Origin: Oncomelania hupensis
Taxonomy: Eukaryota; Mollusca; Gastropoda; Littorinimorpha; Pomatiopsidae
Direction of reading: 5' to 3'
DNA: 64,000 nt
Assembly (NCBI GenBank): GCA_036898135.1
Contig: CM072517.1
Coordinates: 60,568,960-60,632,959, forward strand
Positions 1 through 34,400 of this stretch are shown piece after piece (positions within the stretch are counted from its first letter, which is position 1; each line of letters starts with the position of its first letter). The notes beneath the pieces were generated by a model. That model did no database searches, was not told the origin of the DNA, and saw only the letters and a list, made by a program, of their open reading frames with translations. The position numbers and the translations under genes were made by a program.

Positions 1-21834
<21,834 letters not shown>

Positions 21835-22401
21835 TTTCGCATCCAAATTCTGAACAAAACAACGATCACTAAAACGGAAGAATGGTGCGAAATTACGCCG
21901 CACATGCGTGGCGCGAAAAGCAGTCCAACAGTACTTCCGGTGTTGTATGAATCTAGTCTGCTAAAAACACAAACTTTCAGTTCAATTTAGTGCTGATTTT
22001 ACGGTAATTATGGTTACGTGCTTGCCGGTTTTAACGGCAAGCTTTAGAGTATTTTAACTAAACTATGATTTAGTTTATCTCCACTCTTGATTGTTGTTAT
22101 AACAATTGTGTTCGGTTTTTATAAACATCAGAGCTGTTGTGACACCACTAGTTCACAACTACTAGTTACAATTATATATCATTCTATGGATCTAATTGTA
22201 AGAAATCTGCTATTTGAGCAGGTATTTTATAATATTTCTCACTGCATTTGCATAATAAATTGTTACACTTTACTTTCCAAACAGTGTTATAGTGAGTCAT
22301 TAATTGTACTAAACATATCGTATTACTAGACTGTGGTAGTGTTAATTATGTCCAATTATGTTTATGTTTTCAGACTGCAGTTGTATCTTCTGAACATTAT
22401 C
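21835..22401. promoter_or_regulatory. Shared 5' interval between divergent DDB1 and XRCC6 (probable bidirectional promoter)
   Basis: The start codons of DDB1 (minus) and XRCC6 (plus) are separated by 567 bp with no other gene between them. Near the DDB1 side are TGGCGCGAAA (21909-21918, an E2F-type site on the opposite strand), ACTTCCGG (21933-21940, ETS-type core) and an NRF1-like CGCACATGCGTGG just before the E2F motif. Such motifs are common in promoters of housekeeping and cell-cycle genes. No convincing TATA box was found. A splice acceptor (tttatgttttcag, ending 22373) just before the Ku70 start suggests a 5' non-coding exon; possible donors include one after 21999. Promoter function and transcription start sites are inferred. 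Confidence 0.6.
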
Positions 22402-25400
22402 ATGGCTGATTTTGGATTGGCTCGTTTTGATGATGACGACGACGAGAACAATGAAGAAGAAGAAGATGATGAACCTGAGGTTTGAAACATTAGTTTTTCT
22501 TTGACACTACAAATGTGATTGAGTCTGCTAATTTCTTAAATTAAAATTAAAAATGTGATTTATGATTTATTTATTAATATTGGTTGGTATATTCATACTA
22601 GATTGTATTTTTTTCTTTGTTTGGTTTCTAATATAAATTTATGAAATCATGAACACTTTACTGTTTTGTTCAATTCGATTTTGTATGGAATTTTAAAACA
22701 AATTTAAATAACCAATACAATTTTGATTAGCTGCTAAAATTAATTTCATTGTCCAGATTTCTTTATTGATGAGGCTGTGGGCTCAATTGGATAGATTGTG
22801 TTTCAGTGGAAAGCAAAATCACTGAAAGATGGTCTGCTGTTTCTGGTGGACTGCTCCAAGCAAATGTTTGAAGAGATACCGAACAGTCTCTGCCACTTTC
22901 AGCTGGCCATCAGGGTAAATAACACTGCATTCATTTTGTTTCTTTAAAAATAAAAAAAAGATTTCTCCTTGTTTTTTTTTGCTTATTTTCCATCTTTCCT
23001 TCTTCCTTCTTGCATCCTATCCTTGTCCAATCCCTTCATCCCCTCATTTTTCATCACTGTTCCCCCATCCCTTAACCCCATCCCCACTGCCTTCTATTGG
23101 AAAGAGTAGTGGAGGGAGAGAGGAGGGATGGGGGGGGGGCACTCATTTTCATGTTATATATTGCAAGTTCTATAAGCCAGGAGCATGTGAGTCACATGGG
23201 CTTTGCCCTTCTATTGGTTTTTTCTTCTGTGCAGTGCATCAAGACCACTATGCAGAACAAAATCATCAGCAGTGAAAAAGACTGTGTCGGGGTGGTGTTT
23301 TACGGCACCGTAAGTTACCACACCATTTTCCTGGTTTTAGCTGAGGCTCTGCTGTTGTACCTGAAGAAATAGTGATTTAATTTGACAGTTGAGAACTCTT
23401 TGACCGTAATGCTGTGATTACATAATCCTGTGTTCTAGAAATCCATGATAAGAAGAAGAAATTTGAAAATTGAAGAAGAGAAAACTCCAGATTCAAAAAT
23501 TCTGCATCTTGCATGTAATTTAGTATAAGGTTTACAAACCTAAAGTGCAAACTTTAACTCGTTGAACCCGAAAGACCGATATATCGGTCTAGCCCTTAAA
23601 CAGCTGTGCCCCGATAGACCGATAAACCGGTCTCGTAACCTTACCTTAGTCTTGCGGTCCGTACAAAGCTTACTGTTCTTTCTAGTACTTGCTGTTTGGA
23701 ATAGGGTTATTGGGAATAAGGTAAAGCAAAATGTATGCGCTCTAGTGCGAGCATAGTGCGTGTTTTTGTGACGTTTTTTTCTCAATTTTGCGTCATGAAA
23801 CGAAGGTCTACAAATCAAGGAAGCGTCGCTAAGCGACTGTACACAACTCAGGAAGTAATCGATCAATTGTGGGATGATAATGAAGATGAAGAGATGACAT
23901 AGTAAGTCATTTATACACTAACTTTGGGTTGTCTAACACTTTGGTTGATGTTTTGGTTGTTTTACTAAAAGCATGCTAAAAATGCAATTTTTCCCATGGG
24001 AATGGGCTCAGAATTGGTGGGGCATCCAGGGTTCAAAGGGTTAATCAGATAGTATTTGTTGTTGTTGTTGTTGTTGTTTTACTGAGGTGGTTGTTAATTT
24101 TGCAAGGGGATACTTAAAAATCCATCAGAGGAAAAAAAAAATCCTGATTTGTGCAAGATGATGCCTAAATAGTCAAAAAAATGACATTAACAACAAAAGA
24201 AAATTGTCTACGTCTGTCCGCCATCCTTTTGAGTAAAACTTGCAAGTGGATTAATATATTAGAACCTATTTTTATTATCGTAACCATAACTTGGTAACAT
24301 GGTGTATATCCATGAGACCTTGTAAATGATCATTGAATGAATGACTTCACTTCCAAGGTCAAGGTCACAAAGTCAACAAATGTTAGTCAAAAAATGACAA
24401 TTTTTCATTAAATTTCACTTTTTTTTCTAAGTTATTAGTATTGAACTTATGATTCTTTGTGGCATGATAGATATGGTATACACATACTTTGCAAATTTGG
24501 CCAACCTCTCTACAAGGTCAAGGTTACTGGGGCTGACCCAAGTTGGTTAGTATAGCTACTTTGAAGTGACCTTGAGTCTTGACCCTAAGCTGTGAGAGAT
24601 ATAAAATCTAAGCTTTTTGTATTTAGAGATGATGGATTGATCTTTCATATATGTTCCTTTTTTGCGTTGATCTTGAAGGTCAGTATTTTAGGCGTTGGTA
24701 AAACATAAAAATTGGGTCATTGTACAGTGAGTGGAATGGCTCTAAATTTAACCCATAGTATGCAACGACATTGGGTTATTTGATCATATGCAAGCATCGG
24801 AGGTCATGTGAAGGTCAAGGTAACTGAATGTCACTTTTTTTGGCATAACTTTTGCTGTAGTTTATTTGATTGTACATAAGTGTACTTGGAGTCAGAGGTC
24901 AAGGTCATCTCAAGGTCAAGAGCATAGAAATATCAAAATCAGTAATATTTCGCCAGATTTCCCTATAGTACCTTCGTTTGCCATATCTGTATGCAATTTA
25001 GCCTTAGAGTACAGTCGTGTGGTCAGCTAGCTAAACACCCCTTGGGGTCATGAGCAATCTTGCCACTGTAGATTGTTCAAACCTATAAAGGGAAAAGTGA
25101 AAGCCACAGTTGAAAACCTGTCTTTCCTTTATAGGCAAGACAGATTCACTGCGGCAACAGTACCCCCGTTGGAGTGCCGGGGGTTTTCAGTATAAATAGT
25201 ATCCCCACTTTATGGAAATTTAGTGCTTTAAATTCCCACTGTCGCTGTCTTCCTCATTTACTCTTTCCTATTCCTGCTCTGTCCTTCACTCTGCTATACT
25301 ATCTTCTTCTTCGCTAGATCAATGACCTACCTTTTTTCTTGAAAACTCTTCCTGGACAAGACTCCTTGTTTGTGTGTGAGGTCTGTTGGATCAGCTTGGG

Positions 25401-28400
25401 AGTGTTGGACGCTTTCTGCCGGGTGGTCACTAGGGCTTCCTATGATTGTACTATTTAGCACTATAGGCATTTTATATGTATGCGTTTTGTTGATGATTTA
25501 TAATGATGTTTGTGTTCTATTTTGTTTTTGTAACCGGGGGTTCGCGTAGTTGAGGTCAACCCTCAGCCGTCCCTCGCGTGGGATGTCTTTATTGTAAAGT
25601 GACTGGCCGGTGGAGGGCATTCAATTTTCCCACTGGGGTTGTTTCAACAGATCTTTTATGCGGATCGGGGGTTGTCCGGTCCTGATTTGGCTCGGAAGAG
25701 TCCGCTGGACCTAAAGCAACAATAAATCAATCAATCAAAGCTAGCTAAACATACTTTCAAGTTTTATTTATTTATTTTATTTTATTTTTATTCCAATTAA
25801 AAGACACACAGTGTAGTTTCTGCCCTTACTGAGGTGGAGCATGCGCACCTATCGTAAGTTCGCCGGACTTGTGTTCCGGTTTCCTCCATTCTGCTTGGAG
25901 CTGTGTACGCGAAAAATGAAGCCAAACCGTGATGCAGGCCATTCTCCCGATCCGATTAAAGATGAACCAAAAGCTAAACAGCTGGCCAGAAAAAAAGCTT
26001 TTTCGAATTTTTGAAAACCTACAAAAGTGTGCCCGAGTCCTATCATATCCTATCCTATCCCGTAACTCGAAGGTCGTTGGGGCACCACAGATGATCGTTT
26101 AACCAGCGTACTCCATCTTTCTCTGTCCTCGGCAACACTCATGGCATCGCTCAGTATCCAGCCAGTCCATTCTCGAATGTTGTTTCCCCGCCTCCTTTTC
26201 CGTCTCCCTCTTCATCTGCCTCCTTGCACCGTGCCTTGCAGGATGGTCTTTGCAAGGCCTAATGCTCTGGTGACGTGGCCATATCATCGGAGTTTCTGTT
26301 TCTTCACCACTGTGAGCATGTTATTGTGTTGTCCAATGGCTTGTAATGCACAAGATGCAAATCGACTTCACTGTTGCACACTTTGCAACAACTGCGGAAC
26401 ATCTAAATCACATGAAAATTTTGAAGAAGCTTTGACAGGCCATACGTCCCATCAAAAGTCTTTTCCAGGTGCAGACTAAAACCACTGGTGCCGAATATGT
26501 GCATACATTGTAACCTGTAGTGTGTGTGAGGTGTTGCGTATTTGAAATTGTTTGCCCTCTTCTACAAAACGTTGACCTGAACTCTTCACTTGTCTTTTCA
26601 TTTTATATTTTCTAATATTATTCTAATATTATTTCCTTATGAAACGTGCATTTCTATATTTCTATTTCTATATTTCAGTACACTTTGTGCACAATGTCAA
26701 TATTAATATTAATGTGTTACAAGAAGACAAAAAGTCAGCTATCCAAAAATCTGGTCCTATCCTATCCTTCCAAAGCTTCCAAAATCTGGTTTTAAGCTGC
26801 CTGGAGTACTATCAACACGTTTTTCAAGTAGGCAAGTCTGCTTTGCATTTGAATGCCATCGTTTCATTTTATTTTTTCTATGCACTCTTTTTCATGTTAA
26901 ATAAGGAGCATGTGAGTCATATGTGCTCTTCTAGTTTTAAATACATTAATTGTATTTAATTATTTGTTTGTATTTTTTTATTTCTCAAAATGGTTGTTTT
27001 TCTTTTGCCAGGCTCAGAGTGATGGTGACAATAGACATATCAACATCTACCATGTAAGCTAAAAAAAAAAAAGAAAAGTTCTTGTGTTTTACGGTTCTTT
27101 TTTTTTTTTTTTTTTAAGTGATTTTTTTGTTGTTGTAAGGGAGAGAAAATGTTTACATCCTGAATTTGTTGTCTCCCTTGTTCACACTCGCTAGCAGTCA
27201 CCCTCTTCTGTAGTAGCCTACTATTTTGTAAAGATAGGAATGCTGTGTTTTCTCAACTTAAGAACAACTGCCACATGATAAGTGCATTGAGTTGTGCATT
27301 ATTATGAGGACAGTTATGATAAGGAATTTTAGAATTAGCAGTAAGCCAGAGCGGTATCTGTGGTAGAATATATCGACAATAACAACAATCAGCCAGTTGA
27401 TTCTGAATGCCTATTGGAAGAAGAAGAAAACAGTTCATTTCTTTTTCTTTTCTTTTTTCTGAAGGATCTGGGACAGCCATGTGCCAGTCGCATCCTTGCT
27501 CTCGAGGATATGGAGGAAAGTGAGACTATTTTTGTTTTGTTTTAATTTATCTATATATTTATTGTCTTTCTTTATTTGTTGGTTTGTTTGTTTGTTTTCT
27601 TTTATTTACTTATTTATTATTTGTTTGTTTATTTATTTTCTTAATTAATTAAATATATGTTTTATTGTTTTAACGCTCTTGTCCAGTACACTGCAAGACC
27701 TCTTTGTCGGTTTAATTCTTCAGTAAAAGTGCAATCATACATACATAGGTGAGATTTGGTAGTGAGCCTGGCGCTTTGTGTTATCATAATAATAATAATA
27801 CAGGATGCTATACGCGCCTTTCCCCAAATCATTCAGGCTCAAAGCGCGGCGATCTACACCAACATACATGCTCACCTGTCTCATCCATCCATCATCATAA
27901 ATAAAATTCTTGCATAAAATATCCTATTTCGTGATGATGATGATGATGTCCGTTTAGAATGGTCTTGTGGCCATTGTCAAATGTACAGTGCGCGATAAGG
28001 CAAAATTGAGTATTAAAAGGATGACCCCCCCCAAAAAAGGTCAGTATGGATACAAAAACCTTTATTGACAAGTGGATACACAAGGAATAAACTTTGGTCA
28101 ATGCTGCAGCACACTAAAAAGATAAAACTAATGTACAGATTGACAAATGCAACAAGAGATAAGAAGGTGATCTGTAGAAAAAAAAAAAAGGTCAAATAGT
28201 TGGCAGTAAAAACTCTCATTACAGACACGCATCAAGCTAAAAAACACACACGCTTATGGGATGGAAGGGGTAGAAGGAGAGAGGTGGAGGTAGATAGCAA
28301 AAGTAAGCGTGATTATCTTTGAACTGGGAGTAGTGCTGGCATCCTGCTTGTTCTGTCTTCAGGGTAGTACGTATTACCATTTTGTCACTGTGGATTATTT

Positions 28401-31400
28401 CCCTGCTAGTCGCGGGCTGTGCATTTTATGATGGTGCGGTGCACATAATATTGTAACAGAGGTACGGTGATGAATTGGGTGTAGGCGTTGGAGCAAATTC
28501 CTTTGTGGCAATGTTCACTAAAATTCCTTTGTGGCAATGTTCACTGTTGTCGGTCGGTGGAATAAATTCTATATTCTCAAAATCTGTTTTCAGTCGAAGA
28601 TATTGTATTAAGAGGTACTAGAAGCATGAAATAAAAGGTCGGTGTTTTGTCCTGACAGCGGGCTGGAAGAACTTCAACACACTGTATGGCCATGACCCAG
28701 GGTACTCTCTCAGCGACGCCCTCTGGACCTGTTCCAACATGTTCGCTAAATGGTAAATCACATCACCATTTCATTTTTTTAAACAGTTTTTATTTTTATT
28801 TATTTTTTGTTGGTTTTGTTTAGGAGGGGAATGTGGCTTAGTTTGCATAGAGCAATGTCAGTGTAGGCGTTCACCTTCCAAAATTTCTATAAATTGCATG
28901 AAACCATTGCTATAATTATGGTCTCAAGATTATGGAAATAAAAGTTATATTGGTCTTTTCTGTTTTGTTTTGACTTACAGGCATTCAGCAAAGTCAGTTT
29001 AGGTATTCATCCAAATCAATTGCGTCAAGACTGTCCATCTATGTTTCCACTCCCATTTATGCAGCAATGGAAGTCCTAAGTTCTGATCCTGAAATCTGCA
29101 TTTTGCAGATTTGTTTCTTTCCTGCCCCCCTCCCCCCCATTCCCCCTCATCCACATTCTCCCCTCCCTCTCCTCCACCGCTCCAAAAAGTGAAAATACTC
29201 TTTCCATCTATCAATGTTACTTTTATTGATTAGCGAGATATTAAAGTGATCACAGTTTGAATTGTATTTTATCTTTTCTTAAAAAATGTACTTGGGAAAA
29301 CAAAAGTCCTTGCAAAGAAACGTTACTTTATTTAGAAGTTGGAACACTGTGTGTATTTATTTTTCAGCCCGATTAACTTGAATAACAAGCGAGTGATGCT
29401 GTTCACAGACAACGATGACCCACATGCTGGAAACACACATATGCAGGTAGGCTGGCGTATTATTATCATGTCCCACAATTCAACCACCATAGTCGTTCTG
29501 TTTCCTGTCCACTCCTCATATAACCTAGAGTTATAAGCCTGAGTATCGAACAGCTTTCAATCACCTCAGCTTGAGTACACGATCTGTGTTTTAATCTCTT
29601 TAACACCTCATCAGATGAGAATATATACACACCGAGGTCTAGTCTGGGAAGACGCACAGTTCTTCGCATAGACTTTAAAGATGCTGAGGATCATGTCGAA
29701 GACCGGGAAGCGTCAGCTACATAAAGCACAGTCGCTTCTCCCCATTGGGCCGGTCTTTGCTAAGCAGGCGGCCTTTGACGCTGGCTGAGTGTTGGAAATC
29801 TATCAAGTATAGGCTGTGTGTAGGTGTAAACCCTTAACAGACTCTTTATACCCTGGTTGGGGTCAATGTATGTCTGGGACCGACTGCCTAGGTAAGTGTC
29901 ACGTCCCAACTGCCTCAACAGAGGTTCGACATGTGCAACTTCCACACGAGAAAAAACCCAACACCTAAATAAACTCTAAAAGACAAAACCAGAAGTGACA
30001 AGACAATTTCTTTATTTCACTCACACATTCACACTCAAAATTAACTCCCTTTTTCCCACTTCCCAACCTTCCAACCCTCAATCCCACTAACACAACCCAA
30101 AACTAATACATAAACAATTCGCTCAAAATAATAATGATAATCAAATCAAAAATGAAAATAAATGACTAACTACAAAATGTACAAAAAGATTTATAATAAT
30201 TATGTCTGGATCAGCTTACTGATAAGGTAAATAATTGAAGCAAATGCTTTAAATCTTTATAAATATTCAAACCTTGTTTCACTTAAACTTCAAACAGCTA
30301 CAACAACTCTTTTACATTATATAAAGTAATAAAGAAAATTTATATTTTATACAAATAGAATTTGTAAGAAAATAATCTAAATTATTAACTAGTAAAGATC
30401 TGGTGTATTAATTCCCCCAGACAAAACTATACAATCACAAGGCTTTTTTTTTTTTTTTAAATCAGTTTATAGTCCCCTCTTGTATGCCACAAGGCTACTT
30501 TATCAGGTAGGTAATATTACAGAGACAAAAGTTATTACTTAATATTAATTAAATATATTTTAATTTGCTGTAATTTACACGTTACAACATGTAAATAAAT
30601 TCTTGTTTCTCACAACTGTTTATCAATAGTTATAATTATTTGTTGTGAATTGTGGGATGTGTGTGTGTGTGCGTTATGTAAACAAAATAAAGTTTTCCTT
30701 TCGACTACTTCAACCTTCCAAAACTAGGGTTGACTCAAGGAAAGCGTCGTTACAGAATGTGGCACATCACATCACACCAGCTGGGCTATAGCACAGCAAT
30801 CAACGATCTGGTTTTAGGTTTGGTACATCTGCAGCAATACATACAAAATACGCAACCATTAATAATTATACTACAATATATTGCACAATAATTCCGCTGA
30901 CGGAATGATTGTCTCCCTTTCGTCATCCTTACTCATTCTCCCTGTCATAACCTCTGCCATCGCACACATGCATCCATTCACCTCCTTTCTGTCATTTCTT
31001 CGCCACATAACGGCGAATTCCCTTATATTAATTTATAATTATTTAATTTATAATTCATTTTAGAAAATCCTCTCACTCTCTCTCGGTATTTATGCAGCAG
31101 ATAATATGAAACATAAAATAGAAGTAAGAAAACATAATTAACTATCCATTCACACTAGCACTCATAACCCAGACCCCCGAACGATATGGCCAACTGAGAA
31201 ATTGAGACAAGCACTTACAATTACCAGTGGGAGTCCTCCGGCCTGTTGACAAAGACACACAAACGACGGGACAAACACACAGGCACAGGTGGTTACAAGG
31301 TGGTACACAGGGCACAAGAAGTCCTAGATGGAGTCATAGGTCACCCGACGCTACACGTAGATAGCTCGGATTTCACCGAGAATACACAGCAGGTATTCAA

Positions 31401-34400
31401 AGCGGCTTAAGACGATTCCAGTTAAACAAACACTTTCCAAAGTGTTCCCAAAATAGTCCTCCTCTTCCGAATACTAGGCTCTTTTTCGTTGACAGTCTGA
31501 TCAGTACTACCCACAGACACAGTCACTATCTGTCACCTTGACAAAACTAAGATCCACCGACTTGCTGTACGCCGATTCTTGCTACATAAGTAATGTGAAA
31601 ATCTTTCTGCCCCTAATCAAAATATACAGTGCATGGGGTTTTATACGGTTAGCCTAGAATGTTCTAGAATATACTCATTTCAATTATAATTTATTTTCAG
31701 CACCGTTCGCGATTAGAGCACGCATTCCACACATAGCAAATCGCATGGCAGCAATCAATCTTCTCAATAACAAAATAGCCAACTATACTGTTTTCTACAA
31801 TAGGGCGTTCTGCACGGGCGCAAATCATTCGCTACTTTTATTAATTATAAGCTTAATTAATTTTATTCTGATACTCTCCCCTTACTACCGTAACTTCTAA
31901 CCTCTATGTACAGGCTGATGACTAAACTATATACATAGGCGCACGACTGCAAACTGCGTAGCGTGACAGTAAGCTTAGTAACAGCCCAATAGCAGCACAG
32001 GGTCTATCCCTAATTGTCCAGGATTTTGCTCAGTGGTCCAGGTAATAATTGTCTGCTAAAGGTAGCAAGTTGACAGACGAAGCGCTGTCGTCATAATTGG
32101 GATTTTTCAATACGCATCGACTATATTTCTTCATTCCTTGGACCTAATGTGGACAATAATTAGCGTTGCTTCTTTTGCAGATCCAAGCCAGAACCAAAGC
32201 AGGTGATCTTCACGCCACTGGCATTGACCTTGAACTGATTCACCTTGTGGCGCCAGGCAAATCCTTTGATTCCAGCAAGTTCTGGAAGGTACATGGCCAT
32301 TATTAGATAGGCAGGCTGACTGATAAGCAGACATAATTATATAATAATAATAATAGTAATAATAATATGAACATTTGTATCCCACCAAATCTAGACAAAA
32401 ATAGTCTATTCTAGGCGCATACCAACACTTTCTCAACATGCATACACACACACATACACCTATCCTTATCATATATCATATGAAATACCAAGGAAGAGAA
32501 GAAGCTAATCAAACTAAACAGTCAGTCGGAGTCGGTTTGTCAAACTGGATGGATTATATCACCAAGGCAAGCTGACTGACAAACAGACAGAATTATATTT
32601 TTATCAGGGCAGATAGAAGATAAGAAGGAATTAAAACACACCACTTCTAAAGCTGATTGTATGGAAAAAAAATGTGCAGGTGTAATTGCCTTTGGGCTAA
32701 TAAAATCTTGTTTATACACGTGTGCGTAAACTATGCGCAAGGGTTGATTTTGTGGCACAAACGTTTGATGGAGCCTTGATGAAAAATGTGGGAGTGAGAT
32801 GATGAACATATATGATGTTTGTCCTGCAGGACTTGCTGTTCATGGATGATGATGAAGTGACAGAGCTACCCGACCCTGCTGAGCGCTTGGAGGAGTTGCT
32901 GACAAGGTATTCCGTCCATGGGTTGACTCAAAATACTTCATCCCTTTAAACATTTTCAAGTAGCGGGTTATTTTGAACGGAGCATGGAGGGCCGATTTGT
33001 ATTACTAAAACGCTGATGGCTATCTTTATTGTTTTAGCAAGTTCTAGACAAAAGGTGCTGAGATGTGGAAATGAGACCTGTCTGTTTCTCTTCACCGACA
33101 GGATGCGAATGAAGGACCACAAGAAGAGAGCCACGCGACGCATTCCACTGTCCCTGGGCAAAGGGGTGGAGATGTCTGTGGGAGTGTAAGTTGGCCTTTT
33201 CTCTTGACCTTCTTCACAACCAGCAACCCCAATCATAGACCAGCAATGGAGTTGGACACATTATAAACGGATACAATTTGTTTCAATATCTGTGCAAATC
33301 TTTTTCACACTCTTCATTACTTTTTAAAAATTTTAATTTATTTATTTTGTTAAAAACTTGTATCTACCGTTTCTTTTCTGCGATAGCTACCGGTTCTTTC
33401 TGATAGCTACTGAAACTTACTGGGTTCAGCAGTACTACCCAAGTCTAAAAATTGTGGACCTTGGGAATTCTAGTGGATTTGATATTGTGGGTTTAGTGCA
33501 CTGTATTTTTGAGACTGTCAGCTCGCTTTGGGAAAGGGAAATGATCAGCTTTGCTATCTTTTGCCTGGAGTAAGTACATGTTTTTGTGCATTTGCTGTCA
33601 TGGCAGGTTTGTTTATATTATGTAAAGTCTGTGATGTAAAGTGCAATATTAACTGTTCTGCAGAACTTTAATTTAAAGGTAATAATAGCCTCGCGATATG
33701 CTCTTGCAACGTAGGTTAAAAAGCCTTTTTTGGACTGAGCATCTTCATAAATATTGTATGTTGTTGTGTTGTTGTATTTTATTTTATTTTATTTTTAAAT
33801 TGAACTATTTGTAATGCTGTATTTTGTTGTGTAGTTACACCTTGGTGAGTTCATGCCGCAAGCCATCCATGGTGAAATTGTCCAAGAAAGACAACTCTGA
33901 GCTGAAAACTCACACCAAGACCTATCTGCAGGTATGCCTTTTTTCTTGACTTGAGCAGCCACAAGCACTACCTTGAATCGTTTTGCAGCTTGAGGTTCGT
34001 TAGTTTAAATAGAGATAATTGATGTGCACAGTAAACAAAACTGCTTCTGCTGCTAGAAATGATAAATCAATCGTTTTGACCTCACAGAATTGAGGTCCAT
34101 GACTCGCACATCGAGGTGCATTCCTGCTTTCTGCTGAGGAACACTCTTTCTTTAGAACCAAAAAAATGCACATCGTTAAACAAGTTCAAAATTTACAACA
34201 TATTTCTTCCTATCCTATCCTGTCCCGTAACCCGGAGGTCGTAGGGGCACCACAGATGATCGTTTAACCAGCATACTCCATCTTTCTCTGTCATCAGCAG
34301 CCCTGATAGCTTCGCTCAGAGTCAGACCAGTCCATTCTCGAATGTTGTCCTCCCACCTCTTTTTCGGTCTCCCTCTTCTTCTACCTCCTTGCAATGTGCC

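Noticed and set aside
25916..26480. Possible BED-finger transposase interrupted by the RTE fragment
   Set aside because: A short basic peptide on the left and a weak C/H-containing frame on the right are suggestive, but no inverted termini or target duplication could be found.
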